Shown here: positions 1-4,808 of the stretch, in pieces
How positions within the stretch are numbered: the first letter of the stretch is position 1
Layout: each line of letters starts with the position of its first letter
NCBI GenBank assembly: GCA_013361015.1
Contig: JABWAN010000377.1
Coordinates: 1 to 6,142, forward strand
Length of the DNA stretch: 6,142 bases
Reading direction: 5' to 3'
Source of the DNA: Candidatus Zhuqueibacterota bacterium
GTDB taxonomy: Bacteria > Zhuqueibacterota > Zhuqueibacteria > Zhuqueibacterales > Zhuqueibacteraceae
Notes under the pieces: model-generated
What the model saw: the letters and a program-made list of their open reading frames with translations, nothing else
The model's database searches: none
What the model was told of the DNA's origin: nothing
Position numbers and translations under genes: made by a program

Positions 1-105
1 GGCTTGGATAAAAAGGTCGCAGGCTTGGATAAAAAGGTCACAGGCTTGGATAAAAAGGTCGCAGGCTTGGATAAAAAGGTCGCAGGCTTGGATAAAAAGT
101 TCAAC
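1..105 (+). repeat. 21-bp tandem repeat, five units, coding one heptad each
   Basis: Units lie at 1-21, 22-42, 43-63, 64-84 and 85-105. Units 1, 3 and 4 are identical. Unit 2 differs by one base (GCA to ACA, Ala to Thr). Unit 5 diverges at its end (Val-Ala becomes Phe-Asn) and leads into non-repeated sequence. The period is exactly seven codons, so copy-number change would keep the frame and the coiled-coil register. The array probably continues to the left of the window. Confidence 0.95.
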
Positions 106-366
106 AGGTTCGAAAGCGAAACGGCGCGCCGATTCGACGATCTTGAATTGAAGATCCACGGCTTCAAGGACGAAATCTTGTCGGTTGTGGATGCCACGCG
201 GAAAGAGTATGATGAAACTCGCCAAGAGCGCATTGTGATGGGTGCAGTGCAAGATCGTCAACAGAAAGAAATCGAAACGCTCAAAGAATCCGCGAGCGAG
301 CAGAAGCAGTTATTGGAATCTCTCGATGCGCGCGTCACGGAATTGGAAATGAACAAGGCCGCCTAA
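1..366 (+). CDS. Coiled-coil protein with heptad repeats, 5'-partial
   Basis: The reading frame is open from the first base of the window and stops with TAA at 364-366, so the true start lies upstream. The TTG at base 4 is simply a Leu codon inside the repeat, not a credible start. The visible 121 residues begin with five copies of a seven-residue unit, G-L-D-K-K-V-A, in which V and L fall at heptad positions a and d. This is a classical coiled-coil pattern. The rest is charged and helical (many E, K, R, Q) and has no cysteine, membrane segment or catalytic motif. I infer an elongated, probably oligomeric coiled-coil protein of unknown function. It converges on pgi with only 25 bp between the stop codons, and I see no terminator hairpin in that gap. 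A family name cannot be given. Confidence 0.75.
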   Translation, partial: GLDKKVAGLDKKVTGLDKKVAGLDKKVAGLDKKFNRFESETARRFDDLELKIHGFKDEILSVVDATRKEYDETRQERIVMGAVQDRQQKEIETLKESASEQKQLLESLDARVTELEMNKAA

Positions 367-391
367 TCAGTCAGCAGCCTTGCCGGAACGA

Positions 392-2086
392 TCAAAGCAT
401 CTCTTGCAAACGTTTTAATCCTTCCACTACATTTTTCCCCAAATCAACTCGCAGCACACTGCGCTGATTGTCCAGCAGTGCTTGCCGGTCTCCCAAGGCT
501 TGCGCCAAAAGCAACGTCCCGAATGACATTGATGAATTCTCCTCGCCGGCTTTGTTTGGGATTGCCGCATCTTCAGTTGCGTTCCCGGTGCATTGTATGA
601 ATAATCCGTTGCCGGCATCGCCTTTGTGAAGCTGGCCGGTGGAGTGTAGGAAGCGCGGGCCGTAGCCGATGGTCGCCGCGAGTTGATATTCATCACGCAC
701 TTTTGCTGCGAGCAATTGCAGGGCTTCGTCGGTGGCGTGATTGGGAGCGAGATAAGCTTGCAAGGCCACATAGCTGCGTGGCTGTTCAGTTCGCGCTAGT
801 GCGAGAAAATCTTTCAACGCTTGTTTGATCGAGCGCGCCGGAAAATCTGCATATGCGGTGAGGCCACTCTCTATTGCTGTCGGCGCCAGTTCCGGCAATC
901 TGCCCTTCTCTTGAAATTCCGCAACCGTTTTGCGGGCAAGCACTTTGGCGGATTCGACATTGGGCTGATCGAATGGATTAATGCCGAGCCGCTGCCCGGC
1001 GATGACCGTTGCAATTTCCCAGCGGAAAAATTCTGCGCCGAGGTCGTATGTGTCCTGCAAATCGATTTGCACAACGGGATGTCCCGCGTTTGCCAGCGCT
1101 TTGATACGTGCGGTATGTGTATCATCGCCATTCAAACGAAGATAAACGAAGGACCGATCTTCCGCATAAACCTCAGGCGCACCGGGTTCTTCTTCGAGCA
1201 CCGGCAAAATGCCTTTGCCCTCTTTGCCCGTGCTTTCCGCGATGAGCTGCTCGACCCACGCGCCGAATGATGCGATCGCCGGGGAGGTGAGGAACGTGAC
1301 TTTATCGCGGCCCGCTTTCGCCAGTTCGCCCATTGCCGCGCCGAGTTGAACTGCGATATTACCATCACTTTTATCACTGGCTGCATTTTGTGCGCGCGCG
1401 AGCAATTTGCCAATATCCACGCCGAGCAATGCAGCGGGTACGAGGCCGAAATAAGAGAGGGCGGAATAACGCCCGCCGATGTTCGGGTCATTTAAAAAAG
1501 TCTTGCGAAATCTGTACTCCTTTGCAGTGTCGGCCAATCCGCTGCCGGGGTCAGTGATCGCAACGAAATGCTCGCCGGCTTTTTCTTTTCCCGCAATCTT
1601 CAGCAATTCGTTATAAAAATACTTGAAGAAAGAAAACGTTTCGACCGTGCCGCCGGATTTGGTTGAAACGATGAAAAGCGTTTTGGAAAGATCAAGTCTG
1701 CGCGCGTGCTGCAAGACTGCGCCGGGATGCGTGCTGTCCAACACCGCGAGATCGAGATAACCGGGCGCGACTCCGAACGTGAAACGAAAAACTTCCGGTG
1801 CGAGGCTCGAACCGCCCATGCCGAGCAACAACGCATGTGTGAAACCCGCAGCGCGCACTTCGTCAACGAATGCCGCAATCTCCGCAATGCTCTTTTGCAT
1901 CACTGCGGGGCTGTGCAACCAGCCGAGACGATTGGTGATTTCCGTTGGCTCGGGCTTCCACACGGTGTGATCATGTTGCCAAATGCGTTCTAAAATTTTT
2001 TGTTGAACGATATCCGCGTGCGCAGCCGCTATTGCCGTTTGATATTTTCCGAGGTGTGCTTGGAGAGGTCTGTGCGAATTGGACAT
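392..2086 (-). CDS. pgi: Glucose-6-phosphate isomerase (transaldolase-fusion type, stand-alone)
   Basis: This cytosolic enzyme interconverts glucose-6-phosphate and fructose-6-phosphate in glycolysis/gluconeogenesis. Visible in the 564 residues are the sugar-phosphate loop GMGGSSLAPE (89-98), the second phosphate-binding segment STKSGGTVET (141-150), the family signature NIGGRYSAL (202-210), a candidate catalytic Glu near 284 followed by GKEGKG, a second signature INPFDQPNVESAK (369-381), and GYGPRFLHSTGQLHKGD (474-490) with conserved His and Lys. From memory, the last motif and the N-terminal NRLGWL stretch (52-57) match the isomerase half of transaldolase/isomerase fusions (about 950 aa) more than E. 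coli Pgi; no transaldolase domain is present here. The ATG at 2086 is supported by GGAG (minus strand, 2093-2096) six bases upstream and an in-frame TGA further up. It lies downstream of tkt on the same strand, 285 bp away, so it is co-transcribed or has its own promoter; I saw no convincing one. Confidence 0.93.
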   Translation of the reverse strand: MSNSHRPLQAHLGKYQTAIAAAHADIVQQKILERIWQHDHTVWKPEPTEITNRLGWLHSPAVMQKSIAEIAAFVDEVRAAGFTHALLLGMGGSSLAPEVFRFTFGVAPGYLDLAVLDSTHPGAVLQHARRLDLSKTLFIVSTKSGGTVETFSFFKYFYNELLKIAGKEKAGEHFVAITDPGSGLADTAKEYRFRKTFLNDPNIGGRYSALSYFGLVPAALLGVDIGKLLARAQNAASDKSDGNIAVQLGAAMGELAKAGRDKVTFLTSPAIASFGAWVEQLIAESTGKEGKGILPVLEEEPGAPEVYAEDRSFVYLRLNGDDTHTARIKALANAGHPVVQIDLQDTYDLGAEFFRWEIATVIAGQRLGINPFDQPNVESAKVLARKTVAEFQEKGRLPELAPTAIESGLTAYADFPARSIKQALKDFLALARTEQPRSYVALQAYLAPNHATDEALQLLAAKVRDEYQLAATIGYGPRFLHSTGQLHKGDAGNGLFIQCTGNATEDAAIPNKAGEENSSMSFGTLLLAQALGDRQALLDNQRSVLRVDLGKNVVEGLKRLQEML

Positions 2087-2289
2087 TTTATGCTCCGAAC
2101 CGTTTGGTGAATTTCGTTTTCAATTTTTGAACACGAGAGCTTGCTCATGCTTTGGCTTTTTGAAATCCGCGAAGCGCTTTAAGTCAGCCTGCTTGCAAAG
2201 GCCACTGAGGTAAACAAGCGGAGAAGAAAAGCAACAACGCGCAGCGACAAGCCAAAAGAAAAGATATTATTCGAGCACAACGCAAATTC

Positions 2290-2302
2290 GAAACGGAGTT
2301 TC
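2290..2302. repeat. Small palindrome, companion of the larger one
   Basis: GAAAC-GGA-GTTTC forms a 5-bp stem with a 3-base loop. Its core AAACGGAGTTT is nearly the same as the core of the palindrome 12 bp to the right (AAACGGGAGTTT), suggesting a degenerate second copy. The stem alone is weak; the similarity is the reason to list it. Confidence 0.4.
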
Positions 2303-2313
2303 TTTTGCAAGTG

Positions 2314-2339
2314 CGTTCCCAAACGGGAGTTTGGGAACG
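2314..2339. repeat. REP-like palindrome between tkt and pgi
   Basis: The left arm CGTTCCCAAAC (2314-2324) and right arm GTTTGGGAACG (2329-2339) are perfectly complementary over 11 bp around the loop GGGA. The element starts 33 bp past the tkt stop in the direction of tkt transcription. There is no run of U after it on either strand, so it is not a canonical intrinsic terminator, though it could slow polymerase or protect the 3' end of tkt mRNA. Palindromes of the type ...TTGGGAACGAG are, as I recall, dispersed in many environmental bacterial genomes; that part is memory, not evidence from this window. Confidence 0.7.
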
Positions 2340-2352
2340 AGAATGTTTGCGC

Positions 2353-2380
2353 ACTGAAAACTGATCACTGCTTACTGTTT
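2353..2380. repeat. ACTGNNN heptamer repeat, four units
   Basis: ACTG occurs at 2353, 2360, 2367 and 2374, exactly every seven bases, with three variable bases between copies (AAA, ATC, CTT, TTT). On the minus strand it reads NNNCAGT. The run crosses the tkt stop codon (TAA at 2372-2374), so the last Gln codon and stop of tkt are part of it. It resembles the heptanucleotide short tandem repeats described in cyanobacteria, but only four units are present. Confidence 0.6.
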
Positions 2381-4393
2381 CATGCGCGCCAACACGGCCT
2401 TTGCTTCTTGCACGACGTGCTCAACCGTGAAGCCAAATTCTTTGAGCAAATCTTTGATCGGTGCAGACGCGCCATAACCGCGCATGCCGATAATCGCGCC
2501 TTCGCCGTGCAGGCCGGCATAACGTGACCAGCCAAACGTTGCACCGGCCTCGACTGCAACGCGTGCGCGCACGTGGCGCGGCAAAACCTCTTCTTGATAA
2601 ATCGCATCCTGGCGTTCAAACAATTCCCAACACGGCATGCTCACGACGCGCGAGCGAATGCCTTCTTTTTGCAATTGCTCGTGCGCGCCGAGGCAGAGCT
2701 GCACTTCGGAGCCGGTGCCCATGAGAATGATCTCGGGCACGCCGCCCGAATCCGCGAGCACGTATGCACCGCGCAACGCGCCTTCGGCAGAAGCATATTT
2801 TGTGCGATCAAAAGTAGGAATGGCTTGCCGCGTGAGCATGAGCGCCGCCGGGCGATTGCGCAAACTCATGATGTACTTCCACAGCACGGCGACTTCGTTC
2901 GCGTCCGCGGGACGAATAACGTCGAGATTGTGAATCGCGCGCAACGCGGCGAGATGCTCAATGGGTTGATGTGTCGGCCCATCTTCACCCACACCTATAC
3001 TGTCGTGCGTGAAAATATAAAGCGCGGGTTGCTCCATGATCGCAGAGAGGCGCACGGAAGGGCGCATGTAATCCGAAAAGACGAGAAACGTTGCGCCATA
3101 AGGCCGCAGCTTGCTCAGGGCCATGCCATTGAGAATCGCGGCCATGGCGTGCTCGCGAATGCCGAAATGAAAATTGCGGCCTTCGTATTGATGCTTGGCA
3201 AAACTCTTTGCGCCTTTGAGCAGCGTTTTGGTGGAAGGAGCGAGATCGGCGGAGCCGCCGATGAGCCACGGAATGCGTTCGGCAATTGCGTTCAACACTT
3301 TGCCGTTTGATTCGCGACTGGCAATGCCCTTTGCATCCGCGGGAAATGTGGGCAGATTTTGATCCCAGGCTTCGGGCAGTTCGCGTTTTTGTATTTGTGT
3401 GAATTGTTTGGCCAGATCGGGATAGGCTTCGGTATAGGAGGTAAATTTTTTCTGCCAATCGTCTTCAAACTTCTTGCCCTTCGCAATGACCTCGTTACGA
3501 TAGCTGTGGACTTCTTCCGGCACGTAGAATTTCTTGTCGGGGTCCCAACCATAATTCTTTTTTGCGGCGCGAATTTCTTCTTCGCCCAAAGGTTCGCCGT
3601 GTGCGGCATGCGTATCTTGTTTGTTCGGCGCGCCGTAGCCGATGTGACTGTCGACAATAATAAGCGAGGGGCCGTGCGTTTCTTCGCGCGCGATTTGAAT
3701 GGCATGCGCGAGCGCTTCGACGTCGTTGGCGTCGTTCACGTGTTGCACTTTCCAATGATAGCCGATGAAGCGCGTCGCCACCTCTTCGCTGAACGCCAAA
3801 TCCGTTTTGCCTTCGATGGTGATGCGATTGTTGTCATACAGCCAAATGAGATTGTTCAAGCCCAAGTGTCCCGCAAGCGAGGCCGCCTCGCTGCTGAGTC
3901 CTTCCATCATGCAACCGTCGCCGAGTATCGCAAAAATTTTGTAGTTGATGATTTCATGATTGGGGCGATTGAAATACGTGGCGAGCCACTTTTCCGCGAT
4001 GGCCATGCCCACACTATTGGCTGCGCCTTGCGCGAGCGGGCCGGTTGTGGTTTCCACGCCGGGCGCCAAGCCGTGCTCGGGATGGCCCGCACACTTGTGA
4101 TGCAATTGCCGGAAGTTTTTGAGATCATCAAGCGTGATGTCATATCCCATCATGTGCAACGTGCCATAGAGCAGCATCGAAGCATGGCCGTTCGAGAGCA
4201 CAAAGCGATCGCGATTAGGCCAATCTGGATTGGCGGGACTGTGGCGCAGGAAGCGATCCCACAACGTGAATGCGACGGGGGCGAGCGCCATAGGCGCACC
4301 GGGGTGTCCGGAGTTCGCGGCTTGCACAGCATCCATTGCAAGCGTGCGAATCGTATTGATGCACAGCCGTTCGAGGGTAGCAGGGGTGGGCAT
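2372..4393 (-). CDS. tkt: Transketolase
   Basis: This thiamine-diphosphate enzyme transfers a two-carbon ketol unit between sugar phosphates (xylulose-5-P with ribose-5-P or erythrose-4-P) in the cytosolic pentose phosphate pathway. At 673 residues it has full family length. The N-terminal domain has SGHPG (28-32) with its conserved His, SNGHAS (67-72), GPLAQG (118-123), and the ThDP/metal motif GDG (158-160) through E164 to NN (188-189). A His-Gly pair follows at 265-266. The pyrimidine domain has GIREHAM (411-417) with the catalytic Glu at 414, and HDSIGVGEDGPTHQP (463-477), the second family signature. The C-terminal domain carries GASAPIKDLLKEFG (641-654). No key residue is missing. The ATG at 4393 has an AAAGGA Shine-Dalgarno (minus strand, 4402-4407) eight bases upstream and an in-frame TAA before it. 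It is followed by pgi on the same strand. Confidence 0.98.
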   Translation of the reverse strand: MPTPATLERLCINTIRTLAMDAVQAANSGHPGAPMALAPVAFTLWDRFLRHSPANPDWPNRDRFVLSNGHASMLLYGTLHMMGYDITLDDLKNFRQLHHKCAGHPEHGLAPGVETTTGPLAQGAANSVGMAIAEKWLATYFNRPNHEIINYKIFAILGDGCMMEGLSSEAASLAGHLGLNNLIWLYDNNRITIEGKTDLAFSEEVATRFIGYHWKVQHVNDANDVEALAHAIQIAREETHGPSLIIVDSHIGYGAPNKQDTHAAHGEPLGEEEIRAAKKNYGWDPDKKFYVPEEVHSYRNEVIAKGKKFEDDWQKKFTSYTEAYPDLAKQFTQIQKRELPEAWDQNLPTFPADAKGIASRESNGKVLNAIAERIPWLIGGSADLAPSTKTLLKGAKSFAKHQYEGRNFHFGIREHAMAAILNGMALSKLRPYGATFLVFSDYMRPSVRLSAIMEQPALYIFTHDSIGVGEDGPTHQPIEHLAALRAIHNLDVIRPADANEVAVLWKYIMSLRNRPAALMLTRQAIPTFDRTKYASAEGALRGAYVLADSGGVPEIILMGTGSEVQLCLGAHEQLQKEGIRSRVVSMPCWELFERQDAIYQEEVLPRHVRARVAVEAGATFGWSRYAGLHGEGAIIGMRGYGASAPIKDLLKEFGFTVEHVVQEAKAVLARMKQ

Positions 4394-4438
4394 ATTGCAG
4401 ATCCTTTCTGGTAAGCGATGCGTAATTTCGAAAGCCCG

Positions 4439-4466
4439 AATTTAAAACAAATAGCCTTCGTGACAA
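4439..4466 (-). promoter_or_regulatory. Candidate sigma70-type promoter for tkt
   Basis: Read on the minus strand, TTGTCA (4461-4466, five of six matches to TTGACA) is followed after 16 bp by TAAATT (4439-4444, four of six matches to TATAAT). Transcription would start near 4432 and leave a 5' leader of about 40 bases carrying the AAAGGA ribosome binding site of tkt. The position fits, but the -10 match is weak, so this is only a candidate. Confidence 0.3.
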
Positions 4467-4528
4467 GGGATTTCTTGAGGGAGGGCGTTTGACAAAGGGA
4501 ATATTGCAGGGTTGTGTGCTCAAGTTGT

Positions 4529-4559
4529 TTGACGAGCCGCGCTGGCTCAACACTATAAT
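4529..4559 (+). promoter_or_regulatory. Promoter-like element with 19-bp spacer and internal dyad
   Basis: On the plus strand TTGACG (4529-4534) and a perfect TATAAT (4554-4559) are separated by 19 bp. The spacer region holds the inverted repeat GAGCC-N5-GGCTC (4534-4548), extended by outer matches TG/CA to a span of 23 bp. A long spacer with a dyad between -35 and -10 is the known layout of promoters controlled by MerR-family activators. No merR gene is in the window, and the promoter points away from tkt and towards the 3' end of the MFS/HEAT gene. It could also arise by chance. Confidence 0.3.
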
Positions 4560-4590
4560 TGACGGGGGAATGATAGGAGGAAGAAGGTTT

Positions 4591-4638
4591 ATGAAGGCGA
4601 GGAATGCGGAAGTGAGACTCGTCGAGTGTTTGACCTGA
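4591..4638 (+). CDS. Candidate 15-codon ORF (leader peptide or small protein)
   Basis: An ATG at 4591 opens a 15-residue frame, MKARNAEVRLVECLT, ending with TGA at 4636-4638. Upstream stands a perfect AGGAGG (4575-4580), ten bases from the ATG, and about 30 bp further up the TATAAT of the plus-strand promoter candidate. The stop codon lies in the left arm of the 13-bp hairpin at 4630-4668, so a ribosome finishing the ORF would block that hairpin. This is the geometry of a translation-sensing leader. The peptide has no run of one amino acid and no membrane segment, and no regulated gene follows on the plus strand. It may be chance; I list it because the signals line up in order. Confidence 0.2.
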   Translation: MKARNAEVRLVECLT

Positions 4639-4668
4639 GCAGTCCGCAAGGCAGCCTGCTCAGGTCAA
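4630..4668. repeat. 13-bp perfect inverted repeat (hairpin)
   Basis: TTGACCTGAGCAG (4630-4642) and CTGCTCAGGTCAA (4656-4668) are exact reverse complements around a 13-base loop. The loop base run CCGCAAGG (4644-4651) is itself complementary to CCTTGCGG at 4687-4694, giving an alternative or pseudoknot-like pairing. No U-run follows on either strand, so a simple intrinsic terminator is unlikely. It could be a structured RNA, an operator, or a terminator of another type. Confidence 0.65.
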
Positions 4669-4695
4669 GCAAGGAGTTGGTGCCCACCTTGCGGA

Positions 4696-4716
4696 GCATC
4701 ACCTAATGGGTGATGC
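4696..4716. repeat. 8-bp hairpin, second stem of the dyad cluster
   Basis: GCATCACC (4696-4703) pairs with GGTGATGC (4709-4716) across the loop TAATG. The stem is enclosed by a further complementary pair, TTGGTGC (4677-4683) with GCACCAA (4724-4730), which could form an outer helix. No U-run follows on either strand. Confidence 0.5.
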
Positions 4717-4808
4717 GAAAGAAGCACCAAGGTCTTGCAGGCTGCGGGCTCGATCACGACCAATGCAAAATCGAGATCGGAATTATCCTTTCTCTCTCGC
4801 GTTGATGC

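Larger units (their letters stand above)
4394..4808. other. 415-bp intergenic region, dyad-rich, no long gene
   Basis: This gap lies between the MFS/HEAT gene and tkt, both read on the minus strand, so it must hold the 3' end of one transcript and probably the tkt promoter. No ORF of ordinary length fits inside it; those that enter it run antisense or out of frame into the neighbours. The part nearest tkt (4394-4470) holds the tkt ribosome binding site and a candidate promoter. The part at 4529-4775 holds a plus-strand promoter-like element, a 15-codon ORF and several inverted repeats. GTTTGAC occurs three times on the plus strand (4487, 4527, 4628). I saw no U-run terminator for the MFS/HEAT gene. 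Confidence 0.7.

Noticed and set aside
1..105. CRISPR array
   Set aside because: The 21-bp units abut without spacers and are in frame within a coding sequence.
367..391. Shared bidirectional terminator between the coiled-coil gene and pgi
   Set aside because: The 25-bp gap holds no inverted repeat of useful length.
2573..3310. 245-codon open frame on the plus strand, antisense to tkt
   Set aside because: It is fully inside tkt, shows no family motif and has no separate ribosome binding evidence that I could see.
3359..4414. 351-codon open frame on the plus strand, antisense to tkt
   Set aside because: It lies almost wholly inside a clear transketolase gene, its translation shows no recognisable motif, and its length is explained by the codon bias of the sense gene.
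4215..4649. 144-codon minus-strand frame entering tkt in another frame
   Set aside because: Its second half overlaps tkt out of frame, and the part in the intergenic gap has no recognisable motif.
4630..4668. Canonical intrinsic terminator
   Set aside because: The stem is strong, but no U-run follows it on either strand and its loop is long.
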